This document shows, in pieces, positions 1 to 7,732 of a stretch of 15,525 nt of DNA (position 1 is its first letter; the number at the start of each line of letters is the position of its first letter). Position numbers and translations under genes: made by a program. Source of the stretch: an uncultured Azospirillum sp. (GTDB lineage Bacteria; Pseudomonadota; Alphaproteobacteria; RF32; CAG-239); assembly GCA_900538765.1 (NCBI GenBank), contig UQAB01000033.1, positions 1-15,525 on the forward strand, in the 5' to 3' direction. Under the pieces are notes generated by a model that ran no database searches, was not told where the DNA came from, and was given only the letters and a program-made list of their open reading frames with translations.

Positions 1-5
1 TTCAT
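1..5 (-). CDS. Start codon of an outward-facing partial gene
   Basis: Only ATG plus two bases (ATGAA on the minus strand) lie in the window; the rest runs off the left edge. The call depends on the upstream sequence, which matches the leader of the partial gene at 15410: the same promoter geometry, the same GGAGG Shine-Dalgarno 5 nt before ATG, and the same ATGAA start. The two genes may therefore encode paralogous products, which would start Met-Lys or Met-Asn here. No function can be given. Confidence 0.5.
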
Positions 6-98
6 AGTATCCTCCACACTTGTCATCACAAGGATACTATATCATAAAAATTCCCACTGTTCAATCATTAATTTTGACGAGAGGAGAGAAAAATGACA
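1..98 (-). promoter_or_regulatory. Promoter and leader of the left outward-facing gene
   Basis: Read on the minus strand this holds an 18-nt block (81-98) ending in CTCTCCTC, 16 nt of spacer, a -35 box TTGAAC (59-64), a 17-nt spacer, a -10 box TATAGT (36-41), a short leader and GGAGG before ATG. The small hairpin CTTGT-GATG-ACAAG lies in the leader. ATAGTATCC over the -10 box is also the exact complement of GGATACTAT over the ribosome site and start codon. The arrangement is repeated in inverted orientation at 15317-15409 with the same spacings, which strongly supports it as a real regulatory unit. Confidence 0.65.
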
Positions 99-121
99 GA
101 AGTTTTTTGGAGGCGGTTTCC

Positions 122-198
122 TTTTGCTTGGTTGGGTTATGTCCTTGTTGAGGGCTTTAGACTCTGAGTTCTTCTCAGGGTGACAATCGGATGGATGG
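122..198 (+). repeat. Dispersed repeat family A, copy 1
   Basis: This copy contains TTTTGCTTGG, then TTGTTGAGGGCTTTAGA, a hairpin CTGAG-TTCTT-CTCAG (164-178) and a right end GACAATCGGATGGATGG. The same ordered blocks occur at 7403-7620, 10572-10735 and, in part, 11531-11674. It is non-coding and sits between the left leader and the nuo operon promoter. Confidence 0.65.
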
Positions 199-231
199 TG
201 GCATGGGATGTTTATAACGGGTGTATTCCGG

Positions 232-259
232 GTGACAAGGTTTCTTTTTGTGTTATGAT
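232..259 (+). promoter_or_regulatory. Likely promoter of the nuoLMN-birA-rnj operon
   Basis: GTGACA (232-237) and TATGAT (254-259) are separated by 16 nt, each one base from the sigma-70 consensus TTGACA and TATAAT. Transcription would start near 266, leaving a leader of about 35 nt before the nuoL ATG at 303. No better match was seen in the 198-300 spacer. Confidence 0.45.
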
Positions 260-302
260 GAAGCGGAGTTTGTAAAACAAAAAAGACGACGGATTGACGA
301 TT

Positions 303-1982
303 ATGATAACGCATACGGCGGCGGAATTGCTGGTTCTGGGAATAGTGGCGGTGTTTTTTCAGAAAAACCGGCTGCAACGTATTTGGGCTTTTTTATTATG
401 GGCGGGATTTGCAGGCATTGCTTTTTCCTGGCTGGCAGAATCTTTGGCCGGCGGCGATTTTCGCGCGGTTTATCGCTGGATTGTTTCTCCGGTTATCAAT
501 GTTGATTTGGTTTTGAAAAACAATGCCGAGGTTTTCAAAATGACGGCGGCAGTGTTTATTGCCGGCGGGTTTTCCTTGTTTTATAATATTTTTTATGACT
601 TGGAAAAAGAACGGCTGCGTTCGGGCGGGCTGTACTTGCTGTTAACCGCAGCGATGATTTTTCTGATTTGCGCGGAAAACATGATGCAGCTGCTTATCGG
701 CGCTTGTTTGGCGGATATTCTCGGTTTTTATCTTATTCGCGACACGATGTCCAAGCAGAAGTATGTTTTTTATAATTTGTTGGCGGATATGGCTTTGATG
801 CTGGCTTTTGCCTTGTTGTGGGGAAAAAACGGAAATCTGGGGCTGGCTGCGGCGGCAAAATTTGCGGCGGGCGGCGGCGAAACTTCTTTGGCGCCGGTAT
901 TCCTGCTTGGTGCAGCGGCGGCAAAGTCCGGGCTGTTTTTGTTTCATAACAATTTGCTAGACCTGAAACGCGTTTGTTTTACCCGGGCGATGTTTGTTAT
1001 GCTGGCGGGGACGCCGCTGGCCGGGGCAATTATTCTCTACAAGACTTATGCTATTGTGGCGGCGGGCGGTTGGATGATGGTTCCGGCAACGGTGGCTTTG
1101 GCAGCGCTGACATTGCTTTGGGCTTTAGGCGGGGCTTTGTTGGCGGATAATGTTCATGCCAAAATCCTGTATCTTAATTTGGCGGTTTATGGGATGTTGT
1201 ATGGCGTTTTGAGTGCGGATGCGGCAGTTTTTCCGGCATTGCTTCCGGCGGCGGTGCTGTTTGGCACGGTGACGACGCTGGTCTTGATGCTGCCGGTGGC
1301 GGCGGCTTCCAACGAGGTTAACGTTTCCGGTATGGGGCAGTTTTATAAAATGATGAAGCTGACGCTCGGGGTGAGCCTGTTGGCCGTGTGGGCTGAGATT
1401 CCGCAATGGGCGGGGTTAGCTGTCGGTACAGCCTCCGGGCAGTGGTGGATTTGGGCTTACGGGGCGGTGCAGCTGCTGGCGCTGGCGCATGTGCTTGGGC
1501 AGATTTATCTTGGCGCGTCGCGGGCGGATGACCGGGTGTGGGCCATGCTTAAAAATCCTAATTTCTTTTATCTTTTGCCGTTGTTGGCCGCAGTAGGGCT
1601 GCTGTTGGCGGAAAGCCGGATTGCGTGCGGCTGGCCGGCGCTTTGTGCCGGCGTGGCTTTTTTGTTTGTTTTTCTGACCCGGCCGCTGCGTTTTCTTGAC
1701 CGTTTTTATGACAACGAAACCGTGCAGGCGGCCGAACCGGTGATGGCTTTTTATAATGCTGCCCTGATTACGCCGCTGACGGTTCTGGGGCGGATTTTGT
1801 GGCTGCTGGTTGATTTTCTGCTGATAGAAAAGACTTTTGTCAACACGCTGAATAATGTGGTGAACGCTTTAGTCCGGCTGACGGCGCGGATTCATACCGA
1901 CGTACGGGGCAGCGGTCTGGCGTTTACGGCGGCGGGTCTGGCTGCTGCGGCGGTTTGTTATTATGTGCAGGGAGGCAGATAG
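303..1982 (+). CDS. nuoL: Divergent NADH-quinone oxidoreductase subunit L
   Basis: This is a polytopic inner-membrane protein of 559 residues, somewhat shorter than the usual 610-650. It aligns by eye with NuoL, the distal antiporter-like subunit of respiratory complex I. The stretch after AEN (about residue 125) matches TM5, AKS (near 208) matches the TM7 lysine motif GKS, and the end has the lateral-helix and last-helix pattern of NuoL. The TM5 glutamate (E. coli Glu144) aligns with Cys135 and the TM8 histidine (His254) with Met233, both without gaps locally; Lys208 is kept and an Asp near 162 matches Asp178. The GPTPVSALIH motif and the GFFSKD loop are gone. ATG 303 is preferred because GGA lies 9 nt upstream; TTG 294 would add three residues. 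It is the first gene of the operon, and its TAG directly precedes the nuoM ATG. Confidence 0.85.
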   Translation: MITHTAAELLVLGIVAVFFQKNRLQRIWAFLLWAGFAGIAFSWLAESLAGGDFRAVYRWIVSPVINVDLVLKNNAEVFKMTAAVFIAGGFSLFYNIFYDLEKERLRSGGLYLLLTAAMIFLICAENMMQLLIGACLADILGFYLIRDTMSKQKYVFYNLLADMALMLAFALLWGKNGNLGLAAAAKFAAGGGETSLAPVFLLGAAAAKSGLFLFHNNLLDLKRVCFTRAMFVMLAGTPLAGAIILYKTYAIVAAGGWMMVPATVALAALTLLWALGGALLADNVHAKILYLNLAVYGMLYGVLSADAAVFPALLPAAVLFGTVTTLVLMLPVAAASNEVNVSGMGQFYKMMKLTLGVSLLAVWAEIPQWAGLAVGTASGQWWIWAYGAVQLLALAHVLGQIYLGASRADDRVWAMLKNPNFFYLLPLLAAVGLLLAESRIACGWPALCAGVAFLFVFLTRPLRFLDRFYDNETVQAAEPVMAFYNAALITPLTVLGRILWLLVDFLLIEKTFVNTLNNVVNALVRLTARIHTDVRGSGLAFTAAGLAAAAVCYYVQGGR

Positions 1983-3416
1983 ATGAGCGGGACGGTGCCT
2001 TACTTATTGTTGATGACGGTTTTGCCGCTGGCGGGGATGCTGTTTGCGTTTACGGCCAAGGATACGGGCAAGGCTTCGGGGCAGAACGTGCTGCATGTGA
2101 CGATTTTGACGCTTGTGGCCAATCTGTTGTTGATTTTCCGTGCCTTTACGCTGATTAAGCCGGGGTATGGCAATTTGCAGCTGACAGAACGCTATATGTG
2201 GCTGGAGAATCCGCATATTGAACTGGTTTTCGGAGCGGACAGCTTTGCGTTGCTGCTGATTATGGGCGTTTATCTGGCGGCGTTGGTCGGGCTGTGGGGC
2301 GTGAAGGGTCGGGCGGAAGGGCAGAAGCCGCGGATGATTTTTATGCTGATGTTTCTGAGTTCGGTGACCGGATTTTTCGTGTCGGCCGATATTTTCTCCT
2401 TTTTTATTTTCTTTTTGGTGATGCTGCTGCCGCTGTTTATGCTGGTGGGGATGTTTGGCGATATCAGGAAGCAGGGCAGCGTTTTTCGTTTTATGCTGTA
2501 TAATCTGTTTGGGGCAATGCTGTTGTTCGCGGCGATTATTGTGCTGTATTCTCACCAGAACAGCAGTATTATGCTGGGGGCGGTGAGCCGCGTGAAAATG
2601 AGCGGGCTTGGGGCGCTTTGGGTTTGGCTGGCGATTTTTGCGGCCTTTTTGTCACGGATTCCGATTTGGCCGTTCCATTATTGGATTGCTTCGGTTAATG
2701 CCGGGGTGAAAGACCCGCTGGCATTTATTGCCGCCAATATCATGCCGTTGACCGGGATATACGGTTTTATGCGCTTTTGGCCGAAAGAAGTACCGGAAGC
2801 GGTGATGTATTTTATGTCGGCTTTAGAGGCGGTGAGCGCTGTCAGTATGCTGGTTTTGGCGCTTATCGGGCTGATTAACCGCGATATGAATTATAAGATT
2901 TTTGTTTTTGTGACGGTTTATTATGTCTTTTTTATGCTCGGGGTTTTTCTGCCGACGGATGAGATGTTGCTTAACGTGGGCTTTTCGCTGTTTGCGTTTT
3001 TGCTGATTTTTGCAGTGGTGGCGGTATTGACGGCTTATGTGGAAAACGAGCAGGAGAGCAAAAACTTGTCGTCGGCGGGGATTTTGTGCTCCATGCCGCG
3101 GTTGTCGGCGGTGTTTACCTTTGTTATGCTGGCCGGAGCGGGGCTGCCGCTGACGGCGATGTTTGTCAATAATTTTGTTATTACGGCGGCGCTGCTGTCT
3201 TATAATCCGGTGACGGCGCTGACGGCGGTGACGGCTTTGCTGCTGACGGCGGCGGCTATGTTGCGGGAGTTGTATCAGCGCAAGGATGCGGCCGGGCTGA
3301 CCGGCGACAAGGATAAGGCGACGGACATCAGCCGCGGCGATACGGTGTTCTTTTTCGGGGCGGCGGTTATTTTGGTGTTGTCTTTCTTTAATCCGCTGTG
3401 GTTTTTGAGGGGGTAG
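1983..3416 (+). CDS. nuoM: Divergent NADH-quinone oxidoreductase subunit M
   Basis: This 477-residue polytopic membrane protein starts directly after the nuoL stop, with GGAGG 7 nt before its ATG, so translation is probably coupled. Order, length and local similarity identify it as NuoM, a central antiporter-like complex I subunit; FLSRIPIWPFHYW (222-234) corresponds to the AVKMPVVPLHGW segment of E. coli. The canonical ion-path residues appear replaced: TM5 Glu144 aligns with Leu145, Lys234 with Arg225, Lys265 with Leu256 and Glu407 with Asn397. The TDIKRLIAY loop is RDMNYKIFV here. The frame is fully open, so the protein is probably maintained but may not pump in the usual way. Subunit identity rests mainly on gene order. 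Confidence 0.85.
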   Translation: MSGTVPYLLLMTVLPLAGMLFAFTAKDTGKASGQNVLHVTILTLVANLLLIFRAFTLIKPGYGNLQLTERYMWLENPHIELVFGADSFALLLIMGVYLAALVGLWGVKGRAEGQKPRMIFMLMFLSSVTGFFVSADIFSFFIFFLVMLLPLFMLVGMFGDIRKQGSVFRFMLYNLFGAMLLFAAIIVLYSHQNSSIMLGAVSRVKMSGLGALWVWLAIFAAFLSRIPIWPFHYWIASVNAGVKDPLAFIAANIMPLTGIYGFMRFWPKEVPEAVMYFMSALEAVSAVSMLVLALIGLINRDMNYKIFVFVTVYYVFFMLGVFLPTDEMLLNVGFSLFAFLLIFAVVAVLTAYVENEQESKNLSSAGILCSMPRLSAVFTFVMLAGAGLPLTAMFVNNFVITAALLSYNPVTALTAVTALLLTAAAMLRELYQRKDAAGLTGDKDKATDISRGDTVFFFGAAVILVLSFFNPLWFLRG

Positions 3417-3420
3417 GGCG

Positions 3421-4830
3421 ATGAATTACAATATTGCGGCGCTGTTTCCGGAGATTATTCTGCTGGTGACGCTGGCGGCGGAGGTTCTGGCTTGGAAATT
3501 CCGGCGGAAAGCGACGCCCAAGACCTTTTATACGGTTGCAAAATGCGGGATTGTCGGAGCTTTCGCGGCGGCTTTGGTATTATATAATCAGAGTTTTGCG
3601 CCTTATTATACCAATGACGTTTATACGACGCTGTTTAAACTGATGGTTTATCTGTGGGGACTGGGGTGTTTTTATCTGTCGCTGAAGTGGTTTTTGGGGA
3701 TGGATCGGCCGAGTTTCCGTTTTTACAGCCTGGGGCTGTTGTCTTTATTGCTGTTGACGGCAGCTTTGTCGGTGAATGACCTGTGGGCGTTGTTTGCGGT
3801 GTTGGAAATTGGTTTTGCGCTGAATTATCTGCTGTTGAAAACGGAATCCGACACTGAGGAAACGCTTGCCTGCGCGCGGCATTTCTTGTTGGCGGCAGCC
3901 GGTTTTGCCCTCATTGGCGCCTGGGGTGTGGCAGAGCTGTGCCAGCGGGCGGGGAGCAGCGATTTTGCCGCGGTGAAGGTTTATTTGCAAACGGCGGAGA
4001 TGAGTTTGCCGCTGTTTATGGCCTGTACGGCGGTTTTGGTCGGGGTGTTGTTTAAGCTGGGTGTGGCGCCGTTTCATTTCTGGATGGCGCAGACTGTCAG
4101 CGGGCCGATTTTGCCGGCGGCGTGTTACCTCGGTTTGGTGCCGATTTTTGCCTATTATGCGGTGCTGATTAAGCTTATCAGCAACGTGTTTATGCCGATG
4201 TACTGGCAGTTTGAGGAAGTGATGCTGGTGTTTGGCATGACTTCGATTGTTATCGGTGTGGCCGGCGCCAACAGCGAAAGCAACCTGCGGCGTATCTTTG
4301 CCTATGTGGCGTTGTTCAATATGGGGATTGTTCTGGCGGTGCTGGCGGCGTTTGACGCAGGGAGCATTCACAGCAGCTTTGTTTATCTCCTGTCTTATAT
4401 GCTGGCTATGTCCGGCGTCTACACTGTGTTTTACGGCCTGAAAAGCAAGGGCGAGTATTTGGAAACGCTGCATGACGTGTCGGGGTTGGCGGCGGCAAAG
4501 CCAATGCTGGCGGCGGCGATGCTGGTGTTTTTGATTTCCATGCTCGGGTTGCCGCCGTTGTTCGGTTTTCTCGGGCTGGTGACGGTGTTAAACGATTTGG
4601 CGGCGCGGCACGCCTATTGGGTTGTGATTGTCATTCTTGTGGCGAAGCTGTTGATGGCCTATGCTTATCTCAAGGTTATCAAGACGCTGTATTTTGACAG
4701 CCGCAGCGGTATGTTCGACCGGGTTGACAAAGGGATTTATATCTGCTTAATTCTAACCATTGCCCTGATGATTGCGGTGGCGGTCAATCCGCGCTTCTGT
4801 CTGACGGTTTTACAGGATTTTCTGAATTAG
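3421..4830 (+). CDS. nuoN: Divergent NADH-quinone oxidoreductase subunit N
   Basis: This 469-residue polytopic protein follows nuoM after 4 nt and precedes birA, the standard alphaproteobacterial position of nuoN. It is the best conserved of the three membrane-arm subunits. LEIGFALNYLLL (128-139) matches the TM5 LELQSLSLY motif and keeps the glutamate (Glu129), and FKLGVAPFHFW (211-221) keeps the TM7 lysine (Lys212) and the PFHxW signature. The TM8 lysine aligns with Ile242, the SSISHLGY motif has become VALFNMGI, and the TM12 lysine appears absent. The expected role is a proton-translocating antiporter-like module of complex I, partly degenerate. Confidence 0.9.
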   Translation: MNYNIAALFPEIILLVTLAAEVLAWKFRRKATPKTFYTVAKCGIVGAFAAALVLYNQSFAPYYTNDVYTTLFKLMVYLWGLGCFYLSLKWFLGMDRPSFRFYSLGLLSLLLLTAALSVNDLWALFAVLEIGFALNYLLLKTESDTEETLACARHFLLAAAGFALIGAWGVAELCQRAGSSDFAAVKVYLQTAEMSLPLFMACTAVLVGVLFKLGVAPFHFWMAQTVSGPILPAACYLGLVPIFAYYAVLIKLISNVFMPMYWQFEEVMLVFGMTSIVIGVAGANSESNLRRIFAYVALFNMGIVLAVLAAFDAGSIHSSFVYLLSYMLAMSGVYTVFYGLKSKGEYLETLHDVSGLAAAKPMLAAAMLVFLISMLGLPPLFGFLGLVTVLNDLAARHAYWVVIVILVAKLLMAYAYLKVIKTLYFDSRSGMFDRVDKGIYICLILTIALMIAVAVNPRFCLTVLQDFLN

Positions 4831-4848
4831 GCGGGGAGGAACAAAGGC

Positions 4849-5607
4849 GTGGCAGTAAGAGAAGAGAGGCTTGGCGGCGGTTGGCAGTGGCTGGATTTTG
4901 ACGAAGCGGACAGCACCAACAATGTGGTGCGGGCACTGACTGCGGAAATGGCTTCCGGCAGCAAGGTTGTGGTTTCGGCTGTGCGGCAGACGGCGGGTCG
5001 GGGGCGACGCGGGCGGCAGTGGATTGACTGTGCGGGAAATCTGTTTATGTCGTTGGCGGTGGAGGCCGAGATGAAAGACCTGGGACGCCTGGTACTGCTT
5101 TCGTCTTTGTGCTTATTTATGACAATCAAAGAGTTATCTAAAGATATTAATGTGAAAATTGAACTTAAGTGGCCAAATGACGTATTGGTTAACGGCGGAA
5201 AAATCTCGGGAATTTTGCTGGAAAAGGGAAGCGGTGATTATTTTGTCATCGGTATCGGGGTGAATATCGCGGCGTCGCCAAAGGGAAATGTTGCGATTTA
5301 TCCTTTGGTTAGTCTTAAGGAAGCGGGGATTGACACCGACAGAGTCACTTTTTTGAAAAACTATGTTGCTATTTGGGACAAAACAAGAGATACTTGGGAT
5401 AAGGAAGGTTTTGAGTCCCTGCGACAAATGTGGCTGGCAAATGTTAAAGGCCTGGGTGAGGAAATTAACGTAACTGACGAAAAAGAAACAAAAAAAGGAA
5501 TTTTCTCCGGGGTCGATAAAGACGGGGCGCTGCTGCTTGGCGGTGCGGACGGGATTCGAAAAATCAGAGCCGGAGATGTGTTTTATATTAAGGAAAATGT
5601 TGAATAG
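4849..5607 (+). CDS. birA: Biotin-protein ligase, class I without DNA-binding domain
   Basis: The enzyme activates biotin with ATP to biotinyl-AMP and attaches it to a lysine of carboxylase carrier proteins such as AccB. All key motifs are visible in 252 residues: DSTNN (21-25), GRGRRGR (50-56), KWPND (107-111) and GGKISGILLE with the catalytic-type lysine at 118, then GIGVNI (135-140). No N-terminal winged helix is present, so it should not act as a repressor. The GTG start is chosen because GGAGGA lies 8 nt upstream. It follows nuoN by 18 nt and its TAG abuts the rnj ATG. From about 5105 to 5490 the gene is visibly richer in A and T than its first third. Confidence 0.93.
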   Translation: MAVREERLGGGWQWLDFDEADSTNNVVRALTAEMASGSKVVVSAVRQTAGRGRRGRQWIDCAGNLFMSLAVEAEMKDLGRLVLLSSLCLFMTIKELSKDINVKIELKWPNDVLVNGGKISGILLEKGSGDYFVIGIGVNIAASPKGNVAIYPLVSLKEAGIDTDRVTFLKNYVAIWDKTRDTWDKEGFESLRQMWLANVKGLGEEINVTDEKETKKGIFSGVDKDGALLLGGADGIRKIRAGDVFYIKENVE

Positions 5608-7290
5608 ATGAGTATTTTAGATAACGACGGGCTGTATTTTCTGCCGGTGGGCGGTGCTGACGAAATCGGCATGAATATGTACGTTTATGCCTGCAACGGC
5701 AAATTTATCGTGGTGGACTGCGGTTACACTTTTTTGAATGATGACTATCCGGGGACGGATTTGGCTTTTGCCTACACAGATTTGCTGGAAAATTATGCCG
5801 ACCGGATTGAGGGGCTGTTTATTACCCATGCCCATGAAGATCATTTCGGGGCGATTGCCCATGTTTGGCCAAAGCTGAAATGTCCGGTTTATGCCATGGA
5901 CTTTACGCTGGGGCTGATTCGCGGGCGGCTGGACGAGTTTCACCTTGAAGAGAGTGTGCCGTTGATTGCCGTTAATGACCGCAAGCTGGTGGAAACGGAA
6001 ACTTTTTCGGTGGAATTTGTTCCGATGGTGCATTCTGTGCCTGAGACCTGCGCCCTTTATATCAGGACGCCGTTTGGCAAGGTTTTTCATGCGACGGACT
6101 GGCGTTTCGACGACGGAGAAACCGCTATTTTGCAAGCGGATTTTGCCGCTTTGGAGCGTATCGGCCAAGAGGGTGTCGATTTGCTGGCGGGGGATTCGAC
6201 CAATATTATGGTGGACAAGCCGCAGTTTAGCGAAAAAGACGTGCGCGAGAGCCTGCTTCGTCTGGTGCCGCTGTATAAAAACGGGCTGGTGGCGACGTGT
6301 TTCGCTTCTAATCTGGTGCGGTTGGAAAGTCTGGTTCTGGCGGCTTATGAAGCCGGGCGGACGCCGGTTCTGGTGGGGCGGACGCTGATTAAGAACATGA
6401 AAGTTGCCCGGGAATGCGGCTATTTTAAGGATATGCCGCCGGTTTATGACATTAAGGATGCGCGGGACATTCCGTCTGACCAGGCGTTGTATATCTGCAC
6501 CGGGTCGCAGGGGAACTATCGTTCGGCGTTGAGTTCGATTGTCAAGGGCGAGCATAAGGACGTTAAGCTGGCCAAGGGTGACGCGATTATTTTTTCATCA
6601 AAAATTATTCCCGGAAACGAGGAAAAAATCGAGCGGATGCAGGAGAATCTGATGGATCAGGGTGTGGATGTCATTCGCGAGGAGGAGTTTCTTGTTCATA
6701 CTTCCGGGCATGGCAACCGTGCTGACCTCAAGCGTTTGTATGCCTTATTGAAGCCGAAAATTTTGATGCCGGTGCACGGGGACAAGCGTTTTATTCGCGA
6801 ACATCAGCGTTATGGCTATTCTCTCGGCATCGGGCAGGTGGAAACGGCGCGTAACGGCGATTTGTTCCGGCTGCGCGATGGGCATTTGGAATTTGTCGAG
6901 GCGGTACCGGTCGAGATTATGGCGGTTGACCGCCGCCGGGTTTTGCCGCTTAATGCGCAGGTTTTCAAAAACCGCAAGCGTATTGCCTATAATTGCAGCG
7001 TGTTTATCAGCGTGGTTTTTGATGCGGAATGGAAGCTTCTGGATTTGCAGATTTCTTCCATTGACATTCTTGACGAGCCGGCTTTTTCTGAGCTGGCGGC
7101 GGGGATTAAGGCTGATATGGAGGCGCAGATTCCCGAGGAAGTGGTTAAGTTTAATTATAATGAAAATCAGATTTCCGACTATATCAAGAGCCGTATTCGC
7201 CGCAAAATCTTTAATGCAACCGAAATTAAGCCGGTGGTCTTTTATCATCTGATTCGTACCCGGACGCCGGGTTGCGCACCGACGCGGTGA
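5608..7290 (+). CDS. rnj: Ribonuclease J, metallo-beta-lactamase/beta-CASP nuclease
   Basis: RNase J is a cytosolic zinc-dependent 5'-3' exonuclease and endonuclease that matures and degrades RNA. The 560 residues show the metal motif HAHEDH (74-79), further ligands at His142 and Asp164 (in HATDWRFDD), the beta-CASP segment with IIFSSKIIPGNE (327-338), HTSGHG (364-369) and PVHGDKRF with His390. The C-terminal dimerisation domain seems complete up to KPVVFYHLIR. The final residues and TGA are encoded by a family B repeat (see 7277-7389), so the C-terminal tail is probably recent and dispensable. It starts directly after the birA stop. It is the last gene of the operon. Confidence 0.94.
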   Translation: MSILDNDGLYFLPVGGADEIGMNMYVYACNGKFIVVDCGYTFLNDDYPGTDLAFAYTDLLENYADRIEGLFITHAHEDHFGAIAHVWPKLKCPVYAMDFTLGLIRGRLDEFHLEESVPLIAVNDRKLVETETFSVEFVPMVHSVPETCALYIRTPFGKVFHATDWRFDDGETAILQADFAALERIGQEGVDLLAGDSTNIMVDKPQFSEKDVRESLLRLVPLYKNGLVATCFASNLVRLESLVLAAYEAGRTPVLVGRTLIKNMKVARECGYFKDMPPVYDIKDARDIPSDQALYICTGSQGNYRSALSSIVKGEHKDVKLAKGDAIIFSSKIIPGNEEKIERMQENLMDQGVDVIREEEFLVHTSGHGNRADLKRLYALLKPKILMPVHGDKRFIREHQRYGYSLGIGQVETARNGDLFRLRDGHLEFVEAVPVEIMAVDRRRVLPLNAQVFKNRKRIAYNCSVFISVVFDAEWKLLDLQISSIDILDEPAFSELAAGIKADMEAQIPEEVVKFNYNENQISDYIKSRIRRKIFNATEIKPVVFYHLIRTRTPGCAPTR

Positions 7291-7389
7291 GCGCACCTGC
7301 GAGGTGCGCGGCGGGGAGCCCCCGCGGGCGCAAGTTAGCTGTGGGCTGTCCTGTGCATAGGGAAGCACTGCGTGCGCTTTGTGCTTGCC
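7277..7389 (+). repeat. Dispersed repeat family B, copy 1
   Basis: The block starts with CACCGACGCGGTGAGCG, whose first 13 bases form a hairpin (CACCG-ACG-CGGTG), and ends with GAAGCACTGCGTGCGC followed by TTGTGCTTGCC. Copy 2 lies at 15237-15312. Between the shared ends this copy has 68 nt that include two more GC-rich hairpins: GCGCACCT-GCG-AGGTGCGC (7291-7309) and a GCGGGG/CCCCCGC stem. It overlaps the last codons of rnj. With no T-run it is not a classic terminator, but it could slow 3' exonucleases. Confidence 0.7.
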
Positions 7390-7402
7390 CGAACATGACA
7401 TT

Positions 7403-7620
7403 CTTTTGTTTGGCGGAGGGGTGAGGGGTACGTTCTTGTTGAGGATTTTAGATGCTGGGCTGAGATCCTGAACATGCCGCAGCGAGAACTGCGTTCCGGC
7501 GCGGCTTTCAGGATGACAATAAGGGGGGTGATTGTCAAGCGATAGCGCAGACAGAGCCTTTTGTTGAGAACGAGTTTGCTCGGGACAAACAAGTTTGGCA
7601 TGACAATTCGGATGGTTGGT
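7403..7620 (+). repeat. Dispersed repeat family A, compound copy 2
   Basis: The left half (7403-7520) carries CTTTTGTTTGGCGGAGG, TACGTTCTTGTTGAGG, ATTTTAGATGC, then a long hairpin whose outer arms are ATCCTGAA (7465-7472) and TTCAGGAT (7507-7514). The right half (7526-7620) has GATTGTCAAGCGATAG, GAACGAG, TTGCTCGGGACAAACAAG and the right end TGACAATTCGGATGG. The right half matches the second half of copies 3 and 4. GATTGTCAAGCGA also matches the promoter edge upstream of the duplicated membrane genes. Confidence 0.65.
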
Positions 7621-7648
7621 TTGGGGACAGTTAGCGAAAGGTTCAGGA

Positions 7649-7695
7649 TGTGTTGCAACAAAAAAGAGGGTGTTGCAACACTTTTGTATGCAACA
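7649..7695. promoter_or_regulatory. Phased palindromic boxes, probable operator or hairpin
   Basis: The perfect 10-bp palindrome TGTTGCAACA occurs at 7651-7660 and again at 7671-7680, exactly 20 bp or about two helical turns apart. A partial box TGCAACA follows at 7689-7695. The two full boxes with their flanking bases also form an 11-bp inverted repeat with a 10-nt loop, so the site could act as protein-binding DNA or as an RNA hairpin. An AT-rich stretch with TATAAT lies about 30 bp downstream. Confidence 0.45.
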
Positions 7696-7732
7696 TTTTT
7701 GAAAAAATGTGTTATATAGATTTGTATAATGG

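Noticed and set aside
303..1982. nuoL as a pseudogene
   Set aside because: The frame is uninterrupted with a normal hydrophobic pattern and a preserved C-terminal helix, and it is tightly joined to nuoM, so decay is not supported.
2004..4473. Long His/Gln/Arg-rich minus-strand frames opposite nuoM and nuoN
   Set aside because: Shadows of hydrophobic plus-strand genes; leucine and valine codons read backwards give Gln, His and Asn runs.
303..4830. nuoL-M-N as an Mrp antiporter or hydrogenase-4 operon
   Set aside because: The L-M-N order followed by birA and rnj is the alphaproteobacterial complex I tail, and no MrpE/F/G-like or hydrogenase subunits are present. Divergence keeps a small doubt.
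5617..6555. Minus-strand frame of 312 codons opposite rnj
   Set aside because: Lies fully within the metallo-beta-lactamase domain coding sequence; the product has no recognisable fold and there is no ribosome site.
7649..7695. CRISPR-like reading of the TGTTGCAACA repeats
   Set aside because: Only two full units with a 10-bp gap; far too short, with no cas genes.
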